Origin: Halarchaeum nitratireducens
Lineage (GTDB): Archaea > Halobacteriota > Halobacteria > Halobacteriales > Halobacteriaceae
Direction of reading: 5' to 3'
Assembly (NCBI RefSeq): GCF_014647155.1
Contig: NZ_BMOQ01000002.1
Span: 310,001-374,000 of the forward strand
Length of the DNA: 64,000 bases
The position numbers and the translations under genes are program-made. How positions within the stretch are numbered: position 1 is the stretch's first letter; each line of letters begins with the position of its first letter. The notes below the pieces were generated by a model that did no database searches, was not told where the DNA came from, and was given only the letters and a program-made list of their open reading frames with translations. Positions 15,891 through 24,190 of the stretch are shown here, in pieces.

Positions 15891-18800
15891 TCAGCGCGGT
15901 GGCGTTCCGAGGGCGTCGTCGAGGAGACGCCCGAGCGCCTTGCGCAGGTGTTGGTGGAAAGTCGGCCCGGCGACGCCGAGGTCGTCCGCGACGACCTCGC
16001 CCGTCGTCTCGCGCGGCCACTCGAAGTAGCCGCGGGCGTACGCCGTCCGGAGCGCCTGGAACTGTTTGTCCGTCAGGATCTCCGAGAGGTCGTGGCGGAG
16101 AGCGTTCGCCGCGGTGTCTCCCGCGGGCGCGCGGCGGCTGAGGTCCGCGCTCGGGAGGCGCTCGCGGATCGCGTCCGCGAACGCCCGGACGTCCGTCGCG
16201 GGGCTGACCGCGACCGTGATCGTCCCCCCGGTGGGCGTCGCGCGGAGGTGGCGGATCGTCGCGTCGCGGTCCGCGAAGGCGCTGAGGACCGGTGAGTCGG
16301 AGACGACGACGGCGAGCATCGACCCGTCCTCGTCCGCGCGAACGACCTCGGCGTCGGTGACGGCGACGCGTCCCGATGCGGCCTCGACGAGCTGCGTCGG
16401 TTCGCCCGCGACCGCCGCGTGGAGGAGCCACCCGCCGTCGTGCGGGGCGATGGACGTCACGTCGATCGCGCGCCCCGCCCGCTCCGCGAGCGCGAAGAGC
16501 GGGTCGTCGGTCGCGGCCAGCGAGAAGCGAAGTTCGAGCGATCGCCCGGAGAGGAGGGTCTCGGTGCGCTCGACGGCGCCGAGCGCGTCCGCGATGTGCG
16601 CGGCGAGTTCGGCGAGGACGTCGCGCTCCTCGCTCCCGAACGCACCGGGGACGCGCGCGTAGAGTTCGAGGAAGCCGTGGCACCGATCGCGGTGGCGAAG
16701 CGGGAGGCGGATCGCGCTCCGGAAGCCGCGGCGCATCGCCTCGTCGCGCAGACCCGCGAACGCGGGATCGCGCAGCACGTCGTCGACGACGGTTACGCGG
16801 TCGCCGCGCTGCGATCCCGTTCCACCCACCGATCCCGACTCCGTGCCCGCTGCACTCCCCCGTCCCTCGACACCGGCGCTCGCTCTCGCCTCCGTGTCGT
16901 CTCGCGCGCGCGTCGCCGCGAGCGGATGTTCGGTGCCGAGTTCGACGACGTGGTCGAGGAACGACTCGCCGGCGCCCGCCCACGCCTCGACGTGGGTCTC
17001 GCCGCCCTCGCGGCGGCCGATCCACGCGAGCGCGTAGCGGTCGTCGGCGGCGAGGTTCTCGCAGACGGCGTGCGTGACGCCGCCGCGCGACTCGGCGTCG
17101 ACGAGCGCGCCCGTGATATCGCGTATCACCCGGTTGAGACGGTTGAGGCGCTGGAGTTCGGCGTTGCGCTCGCGGAGTTCGTCTTCGGTCTCCCGGAGGC
17201 GGGCCTCGCGGGCGGCGCGTTCGAGCGAGCTCGTCGCGTACGTCACGATGAGGTCGACGAACTCGACGTCGCGGTCGTCGAAGGCGTCCGGGGTCGGCGA
17301 GGCGGCGACGAAGACGCCGTGCTCGCCGAGCGGGGCCGCGACGGCACTCCGCGCGCCCGGCCACGGTGCCCGCGAGGGGTCGTCCGCGAGGTCGGCGGCG
17401 ACCGTCGTCTCACCCTCGACGAACGCCTCCCAGACGAGCCAGCCGTCCGCGGTCGCGTCCACGACGCGGGGGTCGACGTCGCCCGTGACGGCCGAGGGGA
17501 CGAGTCGACCCGCCGCGTCCTCCCAGCGGTAGACCGCGAACCCGGGGGCGTTGACGGCGCCCCCGGCGGCGTCGACGATGGTCTCCGCGACGGCGTCGGG
17601 ATCTGTCGCGCGCGCCAGCTCGGCCGAGCGGGCGTGGAGCGTGGCGAGCACGTGTTCGCGGTCGCGGAGGGCCGCGGTCCGATCGAGGCGGTCGAGGGCG
17701 GCGGTCGCGTTCGCGGCGAGGATGCCGGCGAGCGTCCACGCGCGCGCCGCGTCGTCGTCGTCGGTCTCGTCGAAGCCGAAGACGAGGACGCCGTGGTCAC
17801 CGATCGGGAAAGCCGCGACGCTGTCGACGGGCCCCCGATCCCGGTCGTCGTCGATGCTCGCGGTCGGAACGCGTTCCGGGTCGCCCGAGCGGTACGCGCG
17901 CGGCACCGGAGCGTCTTCCGCGACGTCGTAGGTGAAGTCCTCGTCCTCGACGCCGTGGGTGGCGGCCGCCGGCACGAGCGTCGCGTTCGCGGGATCGTGT
18001 CGGTAGACGACGCCGTAAGCGTCCGGAGCGACGTACTCGGCGGCCTCGGTCACGGCGGCGGCGACGGCGTCCGGGTCGTCCGCATCGAGGAGGCGACTCG
18101 TCGTCCGCTGGAGGCCTTCGAGGCCGCGCTCGTAGCGCTCGCGCTCCGTGAGGTCGCGGCCGATCCCGGCGATCCCGACGACGTCGCCGTCGTCGCCGTA
18201 GAGGGGTGCGGCGCTGAGTTCGAAGGGTACGGGGTCGCCGTCGCGCGGGGCGAGCGGGAGGCGGACGGTGACTGACGCGCCGCCCCGGACCGTGTCGAGG
18301 GCGGCCGTCAGCGTCTCGTGTTCTCCCTCGGGAACGATGTCGTACACCGTGAGGTGCGAGAGATCGTCGTCAGCGTAGCCGGTGACGTCGCGCAGCGCGT
18401 CGCTCCAGTAGAGCGGCGTCCCCGACGTGTCGACGACGTAGACGACGTCGTCGAGCGCGCCGAGGACGGATTCGACGAACGCGAGGTGGTCGTCGAGGGC
18501 GCGCCGCCGGTAGTACGCGCGGACGGCGTCGGTCGCGGTCTCGGCGACGCGCTCGGCGAGCGCCGCGATGGACTCCTCGGCGTGCTTCGAGAGGTAGCTG
18601 GTGACGTCGGCGTCGATGGCCTCGCTCGCGACGCGCTCGCTCCCGACGCCCGTGAGGAGGACGAAGGGGAGGCGTTCGTCGAGTTCGCGGACGGCGTCGA
18701 GGAGTTCGAGGCCGCTCGACGCCGGCATCTCGTAGTCGCTCACGACGCAGTCGACCGTTCCGGCCTCGACGGCGTCGAGCACGCGCGCCGGGTCGGTCGT

Positions 18801-18911
18801 CGCCGTGACGTCGAGCGGCGTGTCGGTCCGTTCGAGCGCCGTTTCGAGGAGGTCGAGGTAGGCCTCGTCGTCGTCGACCACTATCAGGCGGGTCGGGGAC
18901 ACGTCCGTCAT
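15891..18911 (-). CDS. Bat-like multi-domain sensor/regulator (REC-PAS-GAF-GAF-GAF-HTH_10)
   Basis: A 1006-residue soluble regulator. A receiver domain fills about residues 1-125 (LIVVDDDEAY, phosphoacceptor region CVVSDYEMPASS, then LLTGVGS). A PAS domain follows (about 145-265, FVESVLGALDDVVYVVD), then three GAF-like domains (about 275-420, 430-585, 620-780). A short coiled coil (ERNAELQRLNRLNRVIRDI) lies before the last GAF. A BAT-type domain and a C-terminal HTH_10 (LTDKQFQALRTAYARGYF) complete it. The layout is that of haloarchaeal bacterio-opsin activator homologues, which couple redox, light or ligand signals to transcription. The start at 18911 excludes a longer shadow frame running into the next gene. 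Confidence 0.9.
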   Translation of the reverse strand: MTDVSPTRLIVVDDDEAYLDLLETALERTDTPLDVTATTDPARVLDAVEAGTVDCVVSDYEMPASSGLELLDAVRELDERLPFVLLTGVGSERVASEAIDADVTSYLSKHAEESIAALAERVAETATDAVRAYYRRRALDDHLAFVESVLGALDDVVYVVDTSGTPLYWSDALRDVTGYADDDLSHLTVYDIVPEGEHETLTAALDTVRGGASVTVRLPLAPRDGDPVPFELSAAPLYGDDGDVVGIAGIGRDLTERERYERGLEGLQRTTSRLLDADDPDAVAAAVTEAAEYVAPDAYGVVYRHDPANATLVPAAATHGVEDEDFTYDVAEDAPVPRAYRSGDPERVPTASIDDDRDRGPVDSVAAFPIGDHGVLVFGFDETDDDDAARAWTLAGILAANATAALDRLDRTAALRDREHVLATLHARSAELARATDPDAVAETIVDAAGGAVNAPGFAVYRWEDAAGRLVPSAVTGDVDPRVVDATADGWLVWEAFVEGETTVAADLADDPSRAPWPGARSAVAAPLGEHGVFVAASPTPDAFDDRDVEFVDLIVTYATSSLERAAREARLRETEDELRERNAELQRLNRLNRVIRDITGALVDAESRGGVTHAVCENLAADDRYALAWIGRREGGETHVEAWAGAGESFLDHVVELGTEHPLAATRARDDTEARASAGVEGRGSAAGTESGSVGGTGSQRGDRVTVVDDVLRDPAFAGLRDEAMRRGFRSAIRLPLRHRDRCHGFLELYARVPGAFGSEERDVLAELAAHIADALGAVERTETLLSGRSLELRFSLAATDDPLFALAERAGRAIDVTSIAPHDGGWLLHAAVAGEPTQLVEAASGRVAVTDAEVVRADEDGSMLAVVVSDSPVLSAFADRDATIRHLRATPTGGTITVAVSPATDVRAFADAIRERLPSADLSRRAPAGDTAANALRHDLSEILTDKQFQALRTAYARGYFEWPRETTGEVVADDLGVAGPTFHQHLRKALGRLLDDALGTPPR

Positions 18912-18970
18912 CCAGACCGTATTGTTCGGGCCGCGGCCTTCTATCGGTCGGTCCCGCTTCGAGCGGTGAG

Positions 18971-19975
18971 TCACGCGTCGTCGTCGACGCGCGCGTCGTA
19001 CCGGTAGTGCGCGGCGGGCGTGACGACCACGTACCGACCGCGCTCGGGGTCGTGGATGACGCGCGCGCCCGCGTCGATCCCGACGTCGACGAGGTCTTCG
19101 AGCGTCGCCGTCTCGACGACGAGCGCGTCGCCGGGGTCGGGGACGCGGCCGGTCGAGATCCACTCGTCGTGGCGGTGTCGGTGGACGGCCTCGGCGAGAC
19201 GCGGGAGCGCGGGCCGCCACGCGCGATACCACGCGGCGACGAGGAGGGCCGCGAGCGCGAGGAGTCCGCCGACGCCGGCGAGCGCCCACGGCGGCACGGG
19301 GGAGCTCCCGGGCACCGCGACGGTTCGCTCGACCGACCGATCGTGGCGTCGGGTGTCCGTGGCGGTCTCGACGTCGTACCACGCGTCGCCGAACGCGAGT
19401 GGCGCGCTCGCCGAGAGCGAGTCCGCGTAGCCCGCGACGCGGTAGGTAGCCGTGGTCCTGACGGCGACGTCGACGCTCCCGGCGTCGCCCGCGGCCGCCC
19501 GGTAGGCGGCGAGGCGTCCGCGGACGCGCTCGGTGTCGATCCGCGCGGTCGTGGTGACGTTCGCGGCGTCCGTCGTCGCGTTCGACCCGAGCGGCACGGT
19601 GCGCGTCCAGAACGTCTCGTCGTCCCGCGTCGCCGTGTAGACGAGCGTGACGTTCTGCGTGACGCGCGCGAACGACGCGTTCGCGCTCCCTGTCCGCGCC
19701 GTGAAGACGAGATCGGGCGCGGCGCGCGGGTAGACGACGGGGTTTTCGAGGACCGTCCCCGGGTCGTGGAGCGCGCCGTCGCCGGTCACGGTCGCGCGCC
19801 CGGACGTGTCGAGTGCGACGTGCTGGACGTTCGCGCGATCGGTGACGGTGGTCGTCGGGGGATGGGCGGTCGTCCACGCGGCCGCGCCGAACGCCGCGAG
19901 CGCGAGCATGGCGAGGGCGAGCGCGACGGCCGGGCCGCGCTTGGCGAGCACGTATCTGAGTCGGGGTGGGAGCAC
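18971..19975 (-). CDS. DUF5305-type membrane protein of SipW locus
   Basis: A 334-residue protein with an N-terminal membrane segment (about 14-36), a long beta-rich external region with many Thr/Asn motifs, a second membrane segment (about 230-252) and a cytoplasmic C-terminal domain. The topology and the neighbouring SipW-type peptidase match the DUF5305 family found in haloarchaeal SipW loci. Its task may be anchoring or capping of the exported proteins, an inference from context. It is last in a four-gene minus-strand operon and starts seven bases after the previous gene's stop. Confidence 0.75.
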   Translation of the reverse strand: MLPPRLRYVLAKRGPAVALALAMLALAAFGAAAWTTAHPPTTTVTDRANVQHVALDTSGRATVTGDGALHDPGTVLENPVVYPRAAPDLVFTARTGSANASFARVTQNVTLVYTATRDDETFWTRTVPLGSNATTDAANVTTTARIDTERVRGRLAAYRAAAGDAGSVDVAVRTTATYRVAGYADSLSASAPLAFGDAWYDVETATDTRRHDRSVERTVAVPGSSPVPPWALAGVGGLLALAALLVAAWYRAWRPALPRLAEAVHRHRHDEWISTGRVPDPGDALVVETATLEDLVDVGIDAGARVIHDPERGRYVVVTPAAHYRYDARVDDDA

Positions 19976-19981
19976 GGTGTG

Positions 19982-20473
19982 TCAGGTGGTAATCGTCGCG
20001 GAGCGGTCGGGTGCCGAGACGGTGACGCCGCGCTCGCCGGTCGCGCTGACGTCGAAGGCGAGCGCGTCGAGCGTCGTGTTCGAGGCGACGCGGACGTCCA
20101 CGGTCTCGCTCGCGCCGGACGAGAGGGAGACCGTCGCCGAGTCGCCGACGATGGAGCCGTCGACGACGAGGTCGGCGTCGTCGCGCGCGCTCTCGTGGAG
20201 CGAGACGGTCGCGCTCGCGGGCGCGTCGAGGGAGTTCGTGACGGTGACGAGGCGGGTCGTGTCGTTCGCCGCCACGGACGCACTCACGTCGAGGCCGACG
20301 ACGCCGCTCTCGTCGGCGGCGACGGGGAGCGCGGAGTCGCGGTCGACGGCGGAGGTGGCGAACGCGCCGGTCCCCGCGCCGCCGAGAGCGATGGCGACGA
20401 CCACGGCGATGGCGAGCGCGGCGGTGAAGGCGCGACCGGCGGGGCCGCGCGAGCGGGTTCGGTGCCGGCTCAC
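19982..20473 (-). CDS. Second TasA/DUF1102-like secreted protein (GTG start)
   Basis: A 163-residue protein. Its GTG start at 20473 overlaps the stop of the signal peptidase gene (GTGA), implying coupled translation. A basic N-terminus is followed by a hydrophobic segment and the site region GAFATSAVDRDSALPVA. This closely parallels SAFTTATVDRDASLNVA in the first gene of the operon, so the two are probably processed by the same SipW-like peptidase. The mature part is a beta-rich Thr/Ser domain with no cysteines. The DUF1102/TasA-like assignment is by signal type and neighbours. Confidence 0.75.
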   Translation of the reverse strand: MSRHRTRSRGPAGRAFTAALAIAVVVAIALGGAGTGAFATSAVDRDSALPVAADESGVVGLDVSASVAANDTTRLVTVTNSLDAPASATVSLHESARDDADLVVDGSIVGDSATVSLSSGASETVDVRVASNTTLDALAFDVSATGERGVTVSAPDRSATITT

Positions 20474-21471
20474 TCGAACCCCTCCGTGAGGAGGCGCCAC
20501 CAGCGCGATCGCGACCCGCGGAGGCGTTCGCGGCCGTCGATCAACGCCGCGAGCGCGATGGCGGGCGAGAAGGCGAGGGCCGCGGAGAGGGCGGCGGCGA
20601 GCAGCGGTTCGATGGCGTCGAGGCGGGCGAGGAGCGAGTGCGGGAGCACGGCAGGGTAGCGCCGGACCGCGACCTCGACGGGCACCGCGCCGGGATCGGT
20701 CGGGGCGCGGATCCGCCCGGAGACCGTCAGTGCGGTGGCGTTCCGGGAGACGGCGACGTCGCGCAGGCCCGCGGTGTGGACGACGCGGTCGGTCCACGGC
20801 CGCGACGGGACGGCGACGGTGTAGTTCAGCGCGTGCGACGATCCGGTGGCGACGGTCGGGATCGACCCGGTGCCGGTCGGGTTCTCGACGGCGAGGACCG
20901 TCTCCGCGTGCGTCACGCCGCCGAGCGCGACGACTCCGGCCGTCCCGACTACCGCGGCGAAGAGGAGCGGGACGAGGACCGAGCGGGCACTCGCGGGTCG
21001 TGACGGGCGACCTGTCGCGCGGCCGCGGCCGAGGAGCGCGGCGAGGCCGACGAGGCCGGCGAGGAGCGCGACGTGCTCGTGGACGAAGCGGACGGCGCGC
21101 CCGAGGTGCGGAATGACGACGGGCGCATCGTTCCACGTCAGCACGCGGCCGATGACGGCGTCGCGCGGGACCGGCGGATAGCCGGCGGCCTGATCGGCGA
21201 CGGGGTTGTTGTCGCCCTTCGTTCGGAAGCCGTCGGCGGTTTCGGCGACGACGCGGTGGGTCGTGTAGGCTCCGCGCGTCTCGCTCCAGAACGTCACGAC
21301 GTCGCCGGAGTCGACGTCGCCGGCGGGCACGAGCACGTAACCGTCGCCGATGCCGAGCGTCGGACTCATGCTGTCCGAGTAGACGTAGGACACCTGCACC
21401 GGCGATCCGGCCGGCGCGGCGACGAGCGCGGCGACGACGAGGAACGCGGCGAGGGAGACGGTGCGGAGCAC
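20470..21471 (-). CDS. SipW-type signal peptidase I with C-terminal extension
   Basis: A 333-residue membrane protein. The N-terminal membrane segment is followed by the catalytic Ser motif YSDSMSPTLGIGD, then GDVVTFW and AYTTHRVV, whose His is the general base expected in archaeal/ER/SipW-type S26B peptidases in place of Lys. FRTKGDNNPVAD is the usual box D-E region. After residue 150 it has further membrane segments and an external domain not found in a minimal peptidase. In Bacillus, SipW processes TasA fibre protein. Here it lies between two TasA-like genes, so it probably processes them. Confidence 0.88.
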   Translation of the reverse strand: MLRTVSLAAFLVVAALVAAPAGSPVQVSYVYSDSMSPTLGIGDGYVLVPAGDVDSGDVVTFWSETRGAYTTHRVVAETADGFRTKGDNNPVADQAAGYPPVPRDAVIGRVLTWNDAPVVIPHLGRAVRFVHEHVALLAGLVGLAALLGRGRATGRPSRPASARSVLVPLLFAAVVGTAGVVALGGVTHAETVLAVENPTGTGSIPTVATGSSHALNYTVAVPSRPWTDRVVHTAGLRDVAVSRNATALTVSGRIRAPTDPGAVPVEVAVRRYPAVLPHSLLARLDAIEPLLAAALSAALAFSPAIALAALIDGRERLRGSRSRWWRLLTEGFE

Positions 21472-21489
21472 GAAAACGGGTGAGGGCGT

Positions 21490-22017
21490 TTAGGCCGTGA
21501 CGTTCAGCGTCCCGGTGAGGGAATCGTTGCTCGTCTGGCCGGTCGAGTCGACGGTGACGACGACGTCGAGCGTCTCTTCCGCGGCGAGTTCGCCCTCGTA
21601 GCTAGTGTCCTCGCTCACGGTGGCGACGGTGCCCCCAGAGTTGTTGATGAGCTCGAACTGCACGTTGTCCGTGTTCGTGTCCGGGTCGGAGTTCATGTCG
21701 TACGTGACGTTGAACGTGTGGGCGTTCCCGAAGTTGTTCGTGATGGTGAACGCCGGCGAGGTCGCGTTCCCGATGGTCAGCGTCGAGTCCGGGTTGATGC
21801 CCGTGGCGGTACCGGTCGTGACGTCGATGGCGAGCTGGTCGCTGCTCGTCGTGACGAGGCTGGAGTCCCCGGCCTGCAGGCCGACGAGACCGCCGCTGTC
21901 CGTGGCGACGTTGAGGCTGGCGTCACGGTCCACGGTCGCGGTGGTGAACGCGCTCGCCCCGAAGGCGGAGGCGACGACGACGATTCCGAGTGCGATGGCG
22001 GCGAGTTTGAGTCGCAT
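21490..22017 (-). CDS. TasA/DUF1102-like secreted protein, possible fibre subunit
   Basis: A 175-residue protein with a SipW-type signal (hydrophobic residues 5-22, then SAFTTATVDRDASLNVA) and a mature beta-sandwich-like region rich in Thr, Asn and Asp (PAFTITNNFGNAHTFNVTYD). It is the first gene of the operon. TasA and its archaeal homologue AbpA form fibres by donor-strand exchange, in which the N-terminal strand after the cleavage site inserts into the next subunit. The conserved VDRD region immediately after the predicted site fits that, but fibre formation is an inference. Confidence 0.78.
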   Translation of the reverse strand: MRLKLAAIALGIVVVASAFGASAFTTATVDRDASLNVATDSGGLVGLQAGDSSLVTTSSDQLAIDVTTGTATGINPDSTLTIGNATSPAFTITNNFGNAHTFNVTYDMNSDPDTNTDNVQFELINNSGGTVATVSEDTSYEGELAAEETLDVVVTVDSTGQTSNDSLTGTLNVTA

Positions 22018-22249
22018 GACGAACGAAGAGAGTACCCACCGGCCAGAAAGACCGTCGTCTATTCACTTACCCACCCCGCGCGCGGAACCTACTATGCGAG
22101 GTTCGCGGGAGGGCGGCGGGGCGACCGGCGGCGACGCGGGTCTCGGTCGCGCCAACGGGCGCGCCTTCGAGTCCGGTGAGACGCCGTCGCGGCGGCCGAC
22201 GGGCACGCTAGGCCCCACGCTTTACTACGCGCGCACGAGACGGGCGTGC

Positions 22250-23359
22250 ATGAACGAGAAGCGACTCGTGGTCGCCTGTTTCGGCGTCCTCGTCGCCGCC
22301 GCCCTGGCCTTCCTCGCGTACCGGTTCATCGCGCCGCTGACCGTTTCGGTCTTCCTCTACTACTCGACGCGGCGCTACCACAAATCGCTCAAACGCCTCC
22401 ACCTCCCCTCTCGGGCGCGCGCGGCGATCGTCCTCGCGTCGCTGGCCGTCCCGCTCGTCCTGCTGATCGGCTACGCGGTCGTCCTCCTCGTCGTCGACGC
22501 CCGCTCGTTCATCATGGAGTACGCCCTCCTCGACGTCGCCGCGGCGCGCCTCCCGTGGTTCGAGGGGATCGGCACCCTCCCGCCGCTCACCATCGACGGC
22601 CTCTACACCGCCTACCAGTCCGGCCAGCTCAGCCCGTTCATCACCTTCGCGACCGACCACGCGGCCTTCCTCACGGGACTCCTCTCGGAGTTGTTCCTCG
22701 ATCTGTTCGTCATCATCATCGTCACCTACTACCTGCTCATCGACGGCGGACGCCTCCGCGAGTGGCTGTTGCGCTTCGACGACGACGCCATCGTCCGGGA
22801 CTACCTGGAGGCGACGGACGTCGAACTCGAAGCCGTCCTCTTCGGGAACCTCCTGAACGTCATCGCGGTGGCGCTCATCGCCATCGCGTCGTTCACCCTC
22901 TACAACTTCGTCGCGCCCGAGGCCGTCGAGGTGCCGTATCCGGCGCTCGCCGGCGCGCTCACCGGCCTGGCGAGCCTCGTTCCCGTCGTGGGGATGAAGC
23001 TCGTCTACCTCCCGCTCGCGGCGATCACCGCGATCCCGGTCGCGCTCACGGGCCGGACCGACCTGCTCGTCTACGTCGTCGGCTTCCTCGTCGTCGCCGT
23101 CGTCGTCGTGGACACGATCCCCGACATCGTGCTCCGCCCGATCCTCAGCGGCGAGAACACGCACGTCGGGCTCTTGATGCTCGCGTACACCCTCGGACCG
23201 GTCGTCCTCGGGTTCTACGGGCTCTTCCTCGCACCGATCCTGCTCGTCGTCGGGCTGACGTTCGCCGACACCGCCCTCCCGCGGCTCCTCGGCGTCGACC
23301 CGATCGACGCCGACGACGACTCGCTCTCCGACTCGCAGCGCCGCCTCGACGACTTCTGA
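22250..23359 (+). CDS. AI-2E family (PerM-like) membrane transporter
   Basis: A 369-residue protein from the ATG at 22250; a longer open frame upstream is not native. It has seven to eight membrane segments, with the soluble middle region and the C-terminal PALAGALTGLASLVPVVGMKLVYLPLA motif of the AI-2E exporter family. Members export varied small molecules and some are Na+/H+ antiporters. The substrate is unknown. It is divergent from the SipW operon, with about 230 bases between them. Confidence 0.87.
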   Translation: MNEKRLVVACFGVLVAAALAFLAYRFIAPLTVSVFLYYSTRRYHKSLKRLHLPSRARAAIVLASLAVPLVLLIGYAVVLLVVDARSFIMEYALLDVAAARLPWFEGIGTLPPLTIDGLYTAYQSGQLSPFITFATDHAAFLTGLLSELFLDLFVIIIVTYYLLIDGGRLREWLLRFDDDAIVRDYLEATDVELEAVLFGNLLNVIAVALIAIASFTLYNFVAPEAVEVPYPALAGALTGLASLVPVVGMKLVYLPLAAITAIPVALTGRTDLLVYVVGFLVVAVVVVDTIPDIVLRPILSGENTHVGLLMLAYTLGPVVLGFYGLFLAPILLVVGLTFADTALPRLLGVDPIDADDDSLSDSQRRLDDF

Positions 23360-23457
23360 GGCGAACGACGGGCCGGGGGACGCTCGGGCGGCGCGGGCGA
23401 CGAGGGGGGGGCGGTTTACAGTGCGTCCAGGTAGTATGTGTAGGCAGTATATTTGGT

Positions 23458-23468
23458 CAGTAATACCA
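23458..23468. promoter_or_regulatory. Half-site of a recurrent operator-like motif
   Basis: CAGTAATACCA lies 64 bases upstream of the ATG at 23532. It differs by one base from the arm of the perfect palindrome at 29557-29580. Confidence 0.3.
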
Positions 23469-23531
23469 CTCAATCGGTCCGACGGGCGTCGACCCGCGGA
23501 GTTAATACCGTAGCGCGCGAGGCGATCGGTG

Positions 23532-24137
23532 ATGACTGTGGATCCGTCGACGCGCGCCGGGCGCGCGACCGACCGTGCGCTCCGCCTCGGCCTCCTCGCG
23601 GTCGCCGTCGCCGGGCTCCGGCGGCGCGACCCGGGCGCGTTCGTCAACGCGCTCGTCGGGTTCGCGGCGACGTTCCTCCCCGACGTGCTCGAGCGGCGGA
23701 CGGTGCTCAGCGTCCGCCCGCGACACCGCGTCTGGGTCTCCGCGGCCTCCCTCCTCCACGCGATCGGGATGCTCGGTCCCTACGACGAGACGTGGTGGTG
23801 GGATCACCTCACGCACCTCTGCTCCGCCTCGCTTGTCGGCACGGCCGCGCACCTGTTCGCGCGACGGCGCGGCCACGACACGACCCGGACCGTGCTCGCG
23901 GCCACGCTCGGCCTCGGCGTGCTCTGGGAGGCGATGGAGTACGCCGTCCACCGGACCGCCCGCCGGTTCGGCCTCGAACCGCTCCTCGTCACGTACGGAC
24001 CGCGCGACACCGCCCTCGACCTCGTCTTCGACGCGCTCGGCGGCCTCTGCGTCGTCGCGTTCGGCGATCGGCTCCTGGGCGATCGGCTCCTCGAGGACGT
24101 CGAGGACGAGAAGGGCACAGCCGCGAGGGGGGACTGA
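23532..24137 (+). CDS. YjdF/DUF2238-like membrane protein
   Basis: A 201-residue protein from the ATG at 23532; a GTG three bases upstream would add one residue. It has four to five hydrophobic segments. The motif WWWDHLTHLCSASLVG around residue 90 and LWEAMEYAVH later match the family's conserved WD-H and E residues, which lie in membrane helices. Function is unknown. It is convergent with the RND exporter gene. Confidence 0.7.
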   Translation: MTVDPSTRAGRATDRALRLGLLAVAVAGLRRRDPGAFVNALVGFAATFLPDVLERRTVLSVRPRHRVWVSAASLLHAIGMLGPYDETWWWDHLTHLCSASLVGTAAHLFARRRGHDTTRTVLAATLGLGVLWEAMEYAVHRTARRFGLEPLLVTYGPRDTALDLVFDALGGLCVVAFGDRLLGDRLLEDVEDEKGTAARGD

Positions 24138-24190
24138 GCGGCGAAGCGGGTCGGACGCCGACGGTGGCGGTCCCAGTCCGTCGCGCGCCG

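Noticed and set aside
15891-19877. Very long minus-strand frame of 1328 codons
   Set aside because: Only the part from the ATG at 18911 has native composition and domains. The first 320 codons are Arg-rich shadow of the DUF5305 gene.
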